A stretch of 64,000 nucleotides of DNA from Lepiota brunneoincarnata (GCA_023014365.1 JAEBUN010000004.1:992001-1056000), one strand, 5' to 3'; counted from the stretch's first letter, positions 10,677 through 24,100 are shown. Numbers and translations: made by a program. Notes: generated from the letters alone by a model not told the origin.

Positions 10677-12855
10677 ATGTCTCCTGTCAGCTCCAGCACT
10701 CAGACGAATGCAGAAGCTGTAAGAATAATCAGCCTCGATGGTTCTGCATCGAGCAGAGGGCTTCAAGGGGCCATCAAGGCAAAGAACGTGACCTATAGAG
10801 GTGATCGAGGGGGGAACGGTAGGGAAGTGGTACCAGATAGCGAGGAGGATAGAGAAGGGTATGTGCTTTATTTAATATGTCGTGTCGTACTGTGATAAAT
10901 AAACGGTAGAATTTTCAGTGGTGACTTTTCCGGGCTCGGAGACGTAATTGTCATATCCTCGGATTCTGAGGGAGGGAAAGATGATGAGTGAGTCAAGCGT
11001 ACATAGCTTCAGGTCTATGCATTACTAAACCGGAGCCAGGGTTAAAACCATCCTCGGAAAGTCGAGCATCAGCTTACCTGGAGGGTGGCCCTCAGACTCG
11101 GAAGAAGACGAGGACAGAGCAGTGTGGGTTCCACGTTCTTGTATGGTTCGTCGTATGTTTTGACCTCCAGGATGTTAGGGCCGAGCTGTTATTCAAGACA
11201 ACGAGACCCCGGCAATGCTTTCCCTCTACGCGAAGAATTATTGAAAGCTCCGAGTCCGAAGGGTCGGAGCAAGAAACTCCAGTCAAGTCCGTTGCCAGAA
11301 GGCCGGAAAAACAGCCACTGCAACAGGATGTAATCGAGCTTACAAGCTCATCAGAGTCCGAAGCAGGAGCAGAGCCCATTAAAACAAATACGGATAGGCC
11401 AAAAGGAAGCACTTGGCTCAAAGCTTCCCTCCTACCTGATAGAAGAGGATGGCGGTGCCGTCCTGGTATTGTATGTTGTTCTATTTTTCTGTCCACTGGT
11501 ACTCTCAAATCAGTCCTTTTTATCGCCTAAAGTGATGAGCCCAAGACTGCCAGGAAGCCTGTACGAATCACTGTTCCAAGCCAAAGATTTCCTTCAAAGC
11601 AAAGGCGAGACATTGACGTGCTCGACACGAAAGATGCTGCCAAACAACCTGTGGTTGATTGCTCTCCAAGCTTGAATTCTTCCGTAATCAGTACTCCCAC
11701 AAGTCGAGACCCTTCGCGTCCCAAACCCGCGAGATCCGCGCCACGGATATCCAAAAAGGCGGTTGAAGCTGCCGAGCAAGCAGAGCGAGAGAAATATGCA
11801 CAAGATCTGTTCAAGGAATTAAACAGAGTTGTTTTCAAAGATGATCTGCCGACGGAGACCAAGTTGAAATGGAGCAAGAGGCTACTGACCACTGCAGGTA
11901 GAGCGAGATATCATCGGTATGACACTAATTGCTTCCCATTTACGATTTTGTGTCGAGAAAAGTGGTGATCACTTAGGTCAAGGGACGGCGTGGAGAAATC
12001 TGAGATTGAGCTGGCAACTAAAATTCTGGACTGCAAGGGTAAGATTTCTCCATTTTCCGGGCGCCGCCATCACTTACTTTGTGCTAGAGAGAATCCGAAA
12101 TACCCTATCTCATGAAATGTGTCATCTGGCGACCTGGGTCATCGACAAAAAGCTAGACGAAAATCATGGCAAATTATTCAAGTATTGGTGCGCTAATTTT
12201 CGGGTCCATGAGGTTCGGGACCCTGATGCAGCCTCCCAGGGCTGCAAAAGTGGTTAAAAAACGGCCAGATATTGAAATTACTGTGCGTGCTTCCCCATCA
12301 AGTTGGACGGATTTTTGACGATGTCGCAGACGAAACACGATTACGAGATATCCTATCCATTCAAGTGGGGTGGGTCAATTGCCATTCTTTTTACTTGCCA
12401 AGTCTTGACTTTGGAATGAATAAATAGAATGTGAAAAATGCCAAAAAGTGTAAGTCTCTGAATCAACCCTCCGGCAACTCACAGATAAATCCTTTTAGTT
12501 ACGGCCGTTATAGCAAGTCCATACGACCAGACGAATGCGGTAAAACTCCGTTAGGACTTACACGCTCAATGTTGTCTAATTGTTTTGCTTAGTCTGCGGG
12601 GCATGTAGGGAAGGGCGGCTCATTCCTTTGTTCCCGGTACGGGAAAAAACTCGGAGACCCAAGGTCGGCCGAATGGCGGCTAGCGGATCTCAAGGTGAGA
12701 CTTTCTCTCCTTTATGTTACCTATTACTTATAATTATGCCAGATTCACCCTGCTTGTTGTCTCGGCCTCCCAAAGTGCCTATGGAGCTCCCTGACAGTGA
12801 TACCGAGGACATTGAGGCGTTGACACTGACGATGCGTAGCACCCACATTGCCTAA
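10677..12855 (+). CDS. GCNA-type SprT metalloprotease with acidic disordered N-terminus
   Basis: The first half is Ser/Asp/Glu-rich and disordered (PDSEEDREG, SSDSEGGKDDE, ESSESEGSEQE), interrupted by several introns. The SprT domain begins around QDLFKELNRVVFKDDLP, has the zinc-protease motif S-H-E-M-C-H-L with the third ligand in ENHGKLFKYW, and ends with a zinc ribbon (WECEKCQK, then DECVCGAC). A 55-nt intron joins KYW to AAKVVKKRPDIEIT, which restores the family sequence. Acidic N-terminus plus SprT is the architecture of GCNA, which cleaves DNA-protein crosslinks in the nucleus; SPRTN and Wss1 have other accessory motifs. The tail ELPDSDTEDIEALTL resembles a SUMO-interacting stretch, though this is inference. 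All ligands are present. Confidence 0.85.
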
Positions 12856-12991
12856 GACTCGCACAGCAGACTCTCGTTTTTGCTTTTGTTGCATTCGAGA
12901 CTAATATATCAATAGGCTAAACAGTACTAGTAATATCTATGGACAGTGCTGTACATCCCCCACTCAACCGAACTAGTAATACAAACAATGT

Positions 12992-15095
12992 TCATCGTAA
13001 AAGTACACATCTGCACCGGGGAAACGTCTCTAGATTTTGCTTGACCATGAGGGGAAGTTGGGTGCCAAGTTCTAACTTGTTTTTGAGAAATGGTCGTGTC
13101 AGAATGGAATTATGTTTATGGATCTCAACCTCTGCTGCAGGCGCGAAAGTGAAATTGCTGATCAGTGTGGCGAGGAAGATCTTCATTTCAGTGATGGTGA
13201 ATTTGTAACCTAGGCATGAGTGTGGACCGAGACCAAAGGTCATCAGGCTCCCCAACCCGGGATGTGCGGGTGAGCGAACTTGAGATGGAAGATCGAACCA
13301 ACGGTCTGGCCTATATCTCTCTCATCAGAGTGTTAGGGTATATATGCAAAAAGCCAAGCTCACTTGAATTCTTTTGCATCGGATCCCCAAAGCTCTTGAC
13401 AATAGTTCAGACCTTCGATGGGAATATGGATATAACTGCCTTTGCGGACAGTTATATGGTCCCCCTCACGAAGGATAGTTCCATCACTCAGGCGTACAGG
13501 ATGGGAGATAGGTATCTGGTCATCCTGCATTGCGACACGAATCGTCCCATGCACCGGAGGGCAAAGGCGCAGGGTCTCACGGACCACAGCATCCAAGTAT
13601 GGTAAAGAGTCCAAGTGTCCCCAATCTTCTTCTGGAGAATGGACGTCCGATGTGCACCTCGTGCGCTTTCGTAAGGGCGCTACTGGGGAATCGGGTAATG
13701 GGGTCTCGTTAGAGGCCGCTGGTGTGGCAATGGAGATGAGTTCATCTCGGAGGCGATCTTGAATAGTGGGTGCCAAAGAGAGCAAGTACAAGGCCCAAGA
13801 GATGGCCATCGAGACGGAGTCCGAACCAGCGAGAAGAAGGGTGGAGCACTGATCCAATAGCTCTTGGTCTGTGAGGCGCCTAGAAGGGTCATTTGACATG
13901 TTGGATTTAACTAGAACCCCAGTCGATTAGTTGAGCCTACGAACGGATGGGCATGGGAAACTTGCTTAAGAGGTTTAGAAGGTCTTTCTCACTTTTCCCT
14001 TGTGGATCCAGGTTGTCGTGCATGAACATTACCTTTTTGTTTGCGATTAGATTCCGGCCAGCCTTGGTGATAATTTTGAGGCTGTGGTCAATTATAGCGT
14101 TGTCCTCTCCTGGCTGTATTCACATGAGTAAGGCCCTTTACTGAGTAGTGTGTTGCATACCCATATTTTCCGAAGGTGAGGGAGGTACAAGTCAACCAAG
14201 CCTCGAAGCTTCAGCCCCCCATCAGCAATGTTAAACATGCGTCGGTATGCCATATACACAGGTTCCGACTCCTCTCCGAGAGCGCGGAAGTGATAATCGA
14301 AACCTGCAAGGCCGATTACATCAAAAGAAGCCCGAGAAATCCAGTGCGAAACATTAATGGTGGTAGCTTCGTTCTCCTGATTCCCCACTTGGACGTTTGC
14401 GGATTTAGAAATTACCTCTGACCACCTATCGTAGAGTTCCTTGGCCTTCCGAGACATGACAGATGTCATCTGTTTGACAGATTGGTTCGAGAATGCAGGG
14501 CCAATAATCTTGCGCTGTAGCTTGTGCTCCGGGCCCTCCATGGAGAATATACCTGCGAATGCATCTCAATCACAGGAGGAAGCATCGACGGATGTAAAGC
14601 ACCTCTTCCAATGAGTCGACCCAAGAAGCTGCGGGTCTGCCAAGGCTTCTCATAGATGGGTGAGGTTAGGACGTGAGAGATAACCCGGAAGTCCAGAGAT
14701 AGTATACGATAATCGTGCTGGAGTACAATTTAGTGTCTGGAGAAGCAGGAAGGCTGAAGTAACTAAGGCATACCTTGCCGAAGCCATGGAACCTAAAGGT
14801 ATGGCCATACTGTTGGAGCCAAGCCACATGCGTATCCGGGCTGATATTGGGACTGTAAGGGACGTTCAGTTGAGGTTTCACATAGGGTTAATGCAACATA
14901 CTTCATCAATTCGTTGAGGTGGCTTTGAAAGAAAGTTCCATCTGGACCTGGAAGCCTCGTGAGGGGATCGAAAAGCGGTAGGAGAACCAGTAGGTTGAAA
15001 AACCACGCGAGCACTCTGAGGAAGGTGAGTGCCACTATTATAGCGACCAGTCTCAAGAGGCAAAAAAAGAGGTATCGGACGACGCTCATCATCAT
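12992..15095 (-). CDS. Cytochrome P450 monooxygenase
   Basis: The protein starts with an ER membrane anchor (MMMSVVRYLFFCLLRLVAII and a second hydrophobic stretch), then the hinge LTRLPGPDG. The I-helix is AGSDSVSMAISW, the K-helix ExxR is RETLRL, the PERF-like block is KPDRWFD and the heme loop is FGLGPHSCLGYKF with His where Arg is usual. This His variant is common in fungal P450s. It should be an NADPH-P450-reductase-dependent monooxygenase with unknown substrate. Many short introns occur; the splice from KEF to KPDRW fits exactly. A minus-strand TATA box (CTATAAATA, about 15184-15194) lies roughly 95 bp upstream of the chosen start, arguing against a longer frame to 15233. No other secondary-metabolism genes flank it. 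Confidence 0.9.
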
Positions 15096-15466
15096 TGTCG
15101 CAACCCAGGGCTGAGTATGATGAGTGTAGGGAGCAAGCGACAAGAAGGGTCGGTTCCGGGCTTCAGGAATATGGACGTTAAAGGTATTTATAGCAAAGCC
15201 ATTACGAGCCATTGGTCCTCGTGACTTGCACATGACTAGTACTTACTGAACAATGATCACGTGCATCGCTCGAGGCTTCGGCAAAGGCCGAGCGGAGCTA
15301 CAACCTTACCCGTGCAGCTGCATCTTTACATCATGTGTGTACCCCCAGCACCCATCCACAAGATTTCGTAGAGCAAGTTTCCGGCCCCCAGTTAGTACAT
15401 ACCTTTTGCTTTGCGCCTCGATCTCCTACTAAGCTGGAGGAATAGAGACTCTCAACATCAACAAAT
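15096..15466. other. Divergent promoter region, P450 and RPS29
   Basis: This gap separates the start codons of two genes read in opposite directions. The TATA box of the P450 sits at its left side. The RPS29 side has no TATA box but has CT-rich stretches typical of fungal ribosomal-protein promoters (for example near 15406-15455). No further gene seen. Confidence 0.5.
15184..15195 (-). promoter_or_regulatory. TATA box of the P450 gene
   Basis: The minus strand reads GCTATAAATACC about 90-100 bp before the P450 start codon at 15095. The spacing leaves room for a short 5' untranslated leader and supports 15095 as the start. Confidence 0.6.
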
Positions 15467-15757
15467 ATGACACACGACGCCGTTTGGTTCTCCCGACCCA
15501 GGAAGTTTGGAAAGGGTAGCCGTCAATGGTGCATTCTACCCTCTTACCTCCAACCCCTCAATTATCTCACTGTACTCCATGACAGCCGCCTCTGCGCACA
15601 TCAAGCCGGTCTCATCCGTAAATATGGTCTCGACCTTTGTCGTCAATGCTTCCGCGAGAAGTCCGCTGCCATTGGCTTTGTAAAGGTACCCTGCATTCCC
15701 TCCCATCTTGTGCCCAACAGCAATTGATCTGAAATTGGAACAAAATAGAGCCGGTGA
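15467..15757 (+). CDS. RPS29: 40S ribosomal protein S29 (uS14)
   Basis: Three exons, 15467-15528, 15586-15685 and 15749-15757, give a 56-residue protein starting [20 protein letters not shown] and containing [20 protein letters not shown]; 56 is the usual length of eukaryotic S29. Four Cys in two CxxC pairs bind zinc. uS14 sits in the head of the small subunit and contacts 18S rRNA. The last exon encodes only Ser-Arg and a stop (GFVK then SR), chosen because it restores the usual length; the alternative acceptor at 15720 would end in QLI. Confidence 0.92.
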
Positions 15758-16315
15758 AAATACTTGCAGTATGTGGGAGATCTGAAGAATACTTGCGAGG
15801 ATACCTTTCATAATTGCGTGCATGCATAGATCTGCTGAGCAATAACATGAAACCCATTTTACTAAGTCAAACCAATTTCCAAATGCAAATTAACGACTTT
15901 ATACAACTGGGGTGAATAACTACAAATGACAAATAGTGCTGCGACGATACTAAAAGACAGAACACAACCTAGTTAGGGTCAATTGAGAAGATAGCCTATA
16001 CAAATGGGTTGGGCAAGTAAAAGAAAAATGGTGGGCACAGAAAGCATGAAAACAATGGGTTGGTAATGCCGGCAAAATACAGTGCAGGTGAAGACGGTTT
16101 TGATGCAGCGCTCGTGAGGCAACAAGGAGCACCGTGAAAAGCACGACCCGAAGCGACAATTCAGGAGAAGATGGAGTAAGGTAGATATAACCGAAAGGCG
16201 CAGTATGCGCAAGAAGAGAGGGAGAGGTATTAAAAGGATAATAGGTCCGAGTTCGAATAAGACATGGTTCCAGAAATTGCAACCTCGAATCCGATGTGGG
16301 TTATACGCTTTTGTT
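15758..16315. other. Intergenic, 3' ends of RPS29 and the Pumilio gene
   Basis: The two flanking genes converge here. Minus-strand open frames in 15950-16332 are hydrophobic and lack splice or family support; they probably lie in the 3' untranslated region of the Pumilio gene. Nothing else recognised. Confidence 0.4.
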
Positions 16316-19300
16316 CTACATTCCGTAGCCAAAAGCAGACCTCTGGTATGCGTCGTTCAACGATCCAGTAGCCCCACCCAGGTTAAAGGAACTGACATTG
16401 GCAAAGGAAGCCCCGCTGAAGCCGTTGTGAGGAGCGATACCCTGGTTGTGACTCGAGGCGCTCTGAAGCACATAACCGTCAATAGACTGAGGCTGAAGGG
16501 CGTGCATTGGGGAAGCCAAGTGAGCTTGTGTGAAAGTTGCCTGCGCTGGAGGGACACCATAGAGGTTATTGTTGGCGTTATAGACATCTGACAAGTGGTT
16601 TCCCTGAAGCCCCTGAGGAAGATGACGGTTGGCGGTATGTGTGGGGTTCATCCCTTGGTTGCTTAACGCGACGTTAACGAGGTGGTTGTGAGCTTGATAG
16701 TTTCCATACTCTAAGTTCTGAGCTTCGCGCTGTAGTTTATTCTGAATACGCTTTCCATACGGCGTATTGCGGATCAATGGTAAGACAGGACGAATGCCTT
16801 CAACAAGCAAAGCGCGCTGTCCCGGCTCGGCGTAATCCAGAGCGGTCTAATCAAAACGATAAACATCGGAACACGCTGGAGATCAGAAATAGCGCACCTG
16901 AACACAATAGTTACCATACGAATCACGCAATAGTTTTTCCAGGCGGCTCCGATTCAAAAGTTCGTCGATCAATAACTTGCGGGTACTCGGTTCAGCAACC
17001 CGGACGCACTGGATAAAAGATGTTAGGTGCAGCAATTATGGATAACAAAGACTAGCAACCTTCTCGATGACGTTGGAGCTAAATTTCTGAACAGAGAGTG
17101 CGCAGACGTTGCCTTGGAACTGACGAATAACGGCATCACTGAATCGACTGTCGTTCAGATCAAGGATATATTGCACCACCTGTCAGACATTAGCCTTCGT
17201 GTTTCTCATATTACCGAACACCACTCACATAGTTGCCGTAAGGATCCTGGACCAAAGTCAGTGCATTGTAGGTAATCTCGTTGACGAGCTGGATCCTTTG
17301 GTGTTCAGAAGCGTGATCAATACATCTCTGAAGTACACAACATCCATGGCGATGCGTGGCAACTTCAACGCAATTGGCAGCCACTGCATTATAAATGAAC
17401 TGGCAAACGTGTTATAAACACTCGCATGTAAAAACTAACGCCGAGGAGATGACTTGCCTGGTTATCTTCAGGTGCAAGCTTGTTCAGGCATTTCTGGATG
17501 ACGTGGTTGCCATTCAGATCCTTGATGAGAGCCACCACATGGAGACTGAGAGCCAAAATAATCGAGTGAATCTATGTAGGATAAGCATAAGGAATCACTT
17601 GGTTCTGCGACGAGAACTTGCCTGCCGCCTGGTAGATAAGAAGTCAATCATCTTCTGAACAGCGCGAGTCCCATGCATATTCAACGAAATATTGACGAGA
17701 TCTTGGGCAACAGACTCGCAAATGAGGTTGCGTTGTTCATCGTTTGCAAATTCCAGTAGTTTCTGGCACAGATAGTTCCCAAATGGATCTTAAACAACTC
17801 AGCAAAATATCAATGCTAATGATGAAAAGAACAAGTACCAGTCATGAGCTCAGCAAAGTGACTAAAGGTTTCGCGAAAAATCATGTCCCGATGGTCAGGT
17901 AAACTTTCTTCGAGCTTCTTCTGGAGGTACCGACAACCGTGTTGATCCTTGCACAAAGTGGGGATTTCGCCCTGTAAATCCTCGAGGCGCGTTCCAGAGA
18001 AACGGTTAACTTGGTGTGATGATTGAGGGTTATTCCGAATTACGAAAGGAACAGACTTACATTCCCTGTCTACATCCCGCTTATGCTTGGATCCTTGCAA
18101 CCCGTTCATTTTGCTGTCATGACCACTCACAGCCGAGCGTGTCGGTAGACCAAGAGCATAATGAGGCCCATTCTGGTGCTGATATAGTGCAGTAGATCCG
18201 GTGGACCTGGAAATATCATCAACCAAACATCCAGGGTCCAGATTTGGGTATGCAACAACTCACGAGTTATAGCGACCTCCATCAACAGCTCCACCGAGCC
18301 CATAAGCCGACTCGAGACCATACTAGGAAGAAATCGTTATGAAAGTTAAGAGAAGTGGTAACATTTGAATAGCTACCTCCTCGGGACTAGATGGGACCGT
18401 GTTGAAATTTAAGCCACTGTTCTCGTAAGCGGAAGAAAGACGGGATAGAGAAGCCTGAAGGTCACTGGCGCTAGAAACGCCATCACCAAGTTGCTGAGAG
18501 TTGGGAGTGCCAATGCGGCCACCCAAACCTTGCAGCTCAGGTGTCAAGGGTGCTCCGGTCTTCAAAAGATGCCCAGTGGCGCTTGGAATACCCAAAGGCG
18601 TCGTTGGAACGGATCTAGTTGTCGTGGATAAACTATCCAAGAGGCTAGGAGGAGAACCCCGACGCGATAATGATATGGGGACTTGGGAAAGCTGTAGAGG
18701 CTCTACGACGAGAGGAGTCGACGCATTTCCACCCAAAGGCTTGACTGAGAAATCATCAGGGGTAGAGAGGGTAAGGTTGGGGTTCGTAACGGTACGACGC
18801 TCAGTCCTCGAAGCAATTCCCTCAGGTCCACGAGGGTTGGTATTGAAATGAGGCCACTCAGAGGCTCTCTCTCTCGTCTGCTGGGAAAGGTGTGCTAAGT
18901 CTAGAGCAGCGGAAGACTTGGACACCTTGAGAAGAGAATTAAATCATGAATTAGAGTGATCCTAATGACTACCAACCTTATTCCCGTAACCAGCATGGTA
19001 CTTGTCATCATCCGAGGTTGGGAGGTTCCTCATGGCGTCTAGATGCCATGTGAGAAAGACCAGCATCATAAAAGAGGAGACTTACTGTGCATCTCCTGAT
19101 CCAATTGCTCATCAAGCATCATCCCGGCATTGTAAGTGCTCGCATACCGGGCACCTTCGTCATCATTGAATCGCGAGTTGTTTCTGAGTAAGATGGAAGC
19201 CGATACCGGCCCTGGGGCAGGCGAAGCACGAGTAGAACGTTCACCGGCGAGAGAGAGGCCCTGGAGATGCGAAGCCAGATCTTCATCATGGCTGCTGGCG

Positions 19301-19969
19301 GAAGTCCGGCGGCTAGCAGGCATGCTTTTTGCACCGGCAGAACGCGGGAACCCATGACCATTGCCGACCGGGGCAGTCGCGAGGTCGGGCGAAAGGTTGA
19401 CAGTGGGTGCGTAGGTTACAGACTTGCGCTTGTCAGCTGCAGTCCCAACTGCCATAGACAACGACTCGGCATCGACAGAGTGCTGCGGCCTTCCATTACG
19501 ACCAGGACCATAAACTTCGCCGTTCAGCAACGCACTAACACGCGGGGGGGTGGTCGGAGCGGAAACTGCAAGATGTTGAACGCCTCCGTTGCCACCTGCT
19601 TCAAACGGAAGGGTCAGAAGTTCCTGCGCCTGTTGCTCCTCAAGGGCGCGCATCTGATCTTCAAAGACTTTGCGCTGGATAGCACGTTGGCGTTCGTGTT
19701 CGAGGCGTTTCAATTCGACACGCTGAGGCTACTTCAGACACACGACAGTAGAAACAGGTGGCAGTTGTACGCACAGCTGACATGTCAGGCATATTACTTC
19801 CTAACCTCGCGGCCTGGGAAAAGTAAGCGAGCACTCCACCACAGAATACAAATTAGACACGTACAGAGTCAGCAAGGTCCAAAAAGGCGGGTGGACTCTT
19901 CTTCCTATCGTCGGAGGCAGTGTGATTATCAGTAGTAGTAGGACTAATGTTCTCCAATGGGCTATTCAT
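16316..19969 (-). CDS. Pumilio/Puf-family RNA-binding protein
   Basis: The start MNSPLENISPTTTDNHTASD lies at 19969. A long low-complexity N-terminal region (KRLEHERQRAIQRKVFEDQM helix, then Ser/Pro-rich segments) is followed from about 18000 by Puf repeats. Recognisable repeats include LEDLQGEIPTLCKDQHGCRY, then DPFGNYLCQKLLEFANDEQR, LVNISLNMHGTRAVQKMIDF and QDPYGNYVVQYILDLND, and the last repeat ends LPLIRNTPYGKRIQNKLQRE. Each repeat spans short exons. Puf proteins bind UGUA-containing 3' untranslated regions and recruit deadenylases in the cytoplasm. The C-terminal Gln/Asn-rich tail ends SAFGYGM. No frame break is evident, although exact exon ends of the middle repeats were not all fixed. 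Confidence 0.85.
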
Positions 19970-21140
19970 ATCAGGAACGAGTAGTAGTGGAACTTCAGGT
20001 GAGTGAAGGACAGAAAGAAAGCGAAGGAGTATTAAAGAACACGATGACGAGAGGCTAGTTGCACAATGAGGAGTTCCGGTCTGTGCAAGGGATTCAACAA
20101 GGCACTATGAAGAAACGCAGAGCCACCATCAAATGCTGACCTGCAAACCGAGTATGATGAGCCCCGTCTAAAAGGACTGTTGGTACAATGGCTGGTGGGC
20201 TGGGGCGAGTTGAGAAGTGAGGGAAGCGGAAAGAGACGAGGCTAGCTGACCCTTTTGATTCTCCAGTTCTCGAGGAGAGGAGGAGGATAATGGGAGTAGG
20301 AAGAGAGGTGGTCAAATATAAGTCTCGTGGTTGCGAAACGGCTACGTTTGAGTCCCTGAACTCAACCAGTCGGCAATGTCCTCCAAAATTTCAACTCCGG
20401 TCCCTGGCAAAATCACCCTTGACTTGAAAAACTTTTCCGCACTACACAATTCACCCGCCGTTACGCGAGCACGGCATGTCATCTTCAATGGCCCACACCT
20501 GAAATTTTCAGTACCCCAACAACGCCGTACTTATCCTCCACGATGCTATGACTACTACAACAGGGTCGCGAAATATATGTAAAGCAACATGCCCTACTGT
20601 CCATATCCCTCTTCCTTTAGGCTTCAATACCCTCCACCCTGGCTGCTGGCTGCTGGATGGCCGCCGTCGAGTCAGTCTGTGCTCAATTTTCACGGCTGTC
20701 TCTCTCTTTTTTTTTTAACAAACTCGGTTGGACTTTCAGTCGTAACCATTCAGTCATGTGGCCCTGGACATTATCACTCCCATCAAATGATCCCAACCTC
20801 CCGGATGAAATACGTTGGATGGAAAGAATAGCTCTGGTGCGAATAAAATGCCGAATTGTCACGGTTTAGCTACTTTCCACATATCGGTCCTGCTGCTAAC
20901 TCCTGTGAGGCGCACCTTTTCCTTAAAAGCCTTAGCAGCAGTAGTTAGCTACCCTTAAGAGAGCGCTCTCGGCCTCTATATAGCCTTCTTCATCACATGC
21001 TTGTTGCTAACCCCTCACGTGCGTTGTAGGCTCCCTCGTACCGATTCAACCAAATCCTCTTCTGCCTCCTTATATTCCCAGAGTATAAGATAGATTACCA
21101 TGAACTACAATATACGAATCCTTCAGGAAAGCCACAAAAA
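19970..21140. other. Long intergenic stretch with small inverted repeats
   Basis: The left part is the 5' flank of the Pumilio gene. A plus-strand frame at 20376-20582 has no recognisable motif. A 10-bp inverted repeat, CTGCTGCTAA (about 20890-20899) and TTAGCAGCAG (about 20932-20941), and a 12-bp palindrome GAGAGCGCTCTC (about 20959-20970) precede a TATA-like CTATATAGCC near 20976-20985. The right end holds the 3' flank of the UVRAG-like gene. Confidence 0.45.
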
Positions 21141-24100
21141 TCAGCGGGCACGAATAGAAGCAGTCTCCGACTCCGCTGTCGCTTCTCCGACTTTATGCTC
21201 CGGAAGCGAATCTTCATTCCTATCAGCGACGGTTTCATGTGAACTTCGGTTCGGGACCTGCTTGATATCGATAGAGGGCGCTCTGACACCATTCTCAGCA
21301 GAGTCACCGTAGGCTTCTGGTGCTCCAGGACCGTCCAATTCACCTGACACGTCTGCAAGTGACCGTCCTCCGTCCTCGGATCCGGATACACTTTTACCTG
21401 ACACTCGGCTCGATGAGGGATATCGTCCACGTAAGAAATCCGGAAATGAAAGTCCAAGAAACGGACGAGGTTTCTTTTCGTCAACAGTCCCAACAGTGGG
21501 TGTAGTAGAGCCGCTCGCAGGAGGCGTTGTGGACTCGTCTGGCAATTCCAAGTCTCCTCTAGCCTTCGGTGTTATTGAGCCTGCATCGTTTGAGTGTTCC
21601 TCTTGGGTCGGAGAATTCAACCCTAGCATCGACAATGCGGGAGAATCTGGGGGTGGTTGACGACTACGTACGTTTTATGTCAAAAATGTGACTGATGTTC
21701 CGAAACCCGTGTAAACCTACTTGAACGGTACCATTTCGCCATGTGTTACCGTGAGAACGAGATTTTTTAGATTCGGAAGTGTATGACGCATATCTAGAGC
21801 GCGTAGGTCCCGGTCAACCATAAGCTGGCAAGTCCTAGACGTAAGTCACGAGTCTGAAAAAGAAAGACAGAGCAAGTACTACCATCTCGATGTTTTTATT
21901 GAGGAGGAAAACGCCATATTCGAAGCGGTATGTGTCAACGCCTTTCAAAAATAAAGGGAACCTGATCACATAATTAACGGCAGCGCACTTGAAATGAATG
22001 CATCCTCACATCCGAGGCCCGACCATGGCAGAAATCCCATCTTTAATAAAGCTGCGACTCCCAACACATGTAACCGGATAGATCAATGTCTTGCCCAAGT
22101 ATACCGCAAGCAGCTGCAATAGTTGTGCAACATAACCAAGCGCAGTGGCGATTGCATCCTCATTAACATGGTGATGGTTTGGTAAGGAAAGTGGTGGCGC
22201 GGGATCAGCGGCCGTCAAGGGTATCGGGAGTGGAACGTCTAAGATGGTATACAACAAATCGGGAGGGGAGTCGAGCTCTATGGGATACATTGAAGCTAGC
22301 GTTGACAGCAGCCCCACACGTATCGGTGTGATTCTAGCGCGGAGAGTTTGAAGCCGACCCCTTACCCTACGATCAGCCTAAAGTAAGCAAAAGACAAGCG
22401 TCAGATTTACCTTTCTTCTTCTAGCTCCTGAGCGACCTCAGCGGTATCTGAGAAGTTGGTTTCTTCAAGAATTCTTGCCGAAACCAAAAATCGCTTTCTC
22501 TCCTCAACCCTCTGCCGGCGAAGTTCTAATTCCCCCCTTCCCTAAGTGAACAGTAAACGAAACTGATCATTCCACACAATGGAATAACTTACTCGTTGTC
22601 GTTTCTTCGACAACTGTTCTTGAATCAACACGCAGGGCTCCCAAACGGTGTTGACGTTCAGATATACTGCGCCGCTGTGAAGTAAAGTGAGGTCTTGAGT
22701 CGATGCCAATACAAAGGCTACAGCGCTGACGGAGCTACGCACCAGGGGGGAGACCAGGTCGTCTTCAAAATACTTGTCAATTCTTTGAACGGACTCTGAT
22801 AACATCATCTCATGATCTTGTATCAGCGATTGCAAACTGACGAGTCTAAATATCGTAAAGTCAACTTGGACTGACTTTGAGTCGAAGTGCAATCGTGTAA
22901 GACGACCCACTCGAAAAGCTGTTGATACGCAGCCGTGCGTATCGGGCCCCTTGCAGGCGTATTCACACCGTCGCTGCTCCCATGAGGTCGTACCCGCGAG
23001 CTCGTTATGTCCTCAAAGGGAAGTTTGACTAGTCGGGAGGTGGTCGGCTCGCTTGTGTGATCATCCCGTTTGGCCTTCTGGGTAATGAACTCAGAATCAG
23101 ACGAATACCCAAACGACGGCTTTGATGGATGGATGGATGGTTCTTGAAACAAAGGCAGATAGTATGGCTTTTCTGGGGGGGTCAAGGTAACCACAAGCAC
23201 GTTCGATGGTAAATCCGTGGTATACGAAACAACCTACGATAACGTTAGGGCAAAGCTGACACGGCGCGTCTGAGAGACATACATGCTGGGGCAAAGGCAC
23301 TAGGTCGTCTAATGAGAACTCCCACTCTTCCATGATATTCCAATCAGTACTTTCATCCCTAATGAGATCGCTGGCATCTCTTCGCTCCTGCCTCCCCGTC
23401 GCTTTGCCCCTGGTATGGCCCCATAGTTGAACCTTCAACCGGCCGCTGGTCGTAGAAGGACCAAAGGGAGAATCACGTCCAAGTAGCACATTTATTGGGA
23501 AAGTAGGGCTCACAGAAGCACGATGAATTGGTGAGAAATAATCGGGAACGGGGAAATGGGACCCCGGATAATCGTGTTGAGATGAGTGAAACAATGATAC
23601 ATCGCTCAACCGGGACGCAACAGAAGGCGCTCGGACATGAGCTGCTCTCAGCTGAGCAGGATGCGATTTGACAGAAGCACCGTTGACCGACTTCTCTTTA
23701 ATCGACGTCCCTGTAGGTAGCGACGGCGTGGATGTGTGAGTTCTGCGCATAGGGGCAGCTTTCCGGTTTTTGGTTCCCTCGTGGGAGGTCGGTGTCTTCA
23801 CCATAGCTGGTGCTGGTTTGGGAGGGGTCGCAGGCTCTGCTGGCAGCACTGTGATGGTAAGGAAGGTCTCAATGAGGCGCGAACTAACGACTCTCTCAAG
23901 GCCGTGTTGCGAAATATCTGGAAGGACCATCGAGAACGAGGAACCCGCCACGGGTATAGATACCCCTTGAATAGAACCAAACAGGCTGCCCCGCCCACTC
24001 ATGACTGAGGTCACCGAGCCCGTTCGCCCTCGACGGCGAACGGTCTGCGGTGAACCATATGGGATGCGAGGAACGCCAACTGGACTCGTATCAGAACCCA

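Noticed and set aside
12992..15095. P450 as part of a secondary-metabolite cluster
   Set aside because: Neighbours are RPS29, a protease of DNA repair and a Pumilio gene; no synthase, transferase or transporter lies nearby.
15096..15233. Upstream extension of the P450 to an ATG at 15233
   Set aside because: The added residues are not membrane-anchor-like and a TATA box lies inside the extension.
20376..20582. Small plus-strand frame before the long gap
   Set aside because: No motif, no splice signals that extend it, and composition unlike the coding neighbours.
21100..21312. Plus-strand frame downstream of a TATA-like motif
   Set aside because: It is antisense to the C-terminal coding part of the UVRAG-like gene and has no motif; kept only as part of the inverted-repeat observation.
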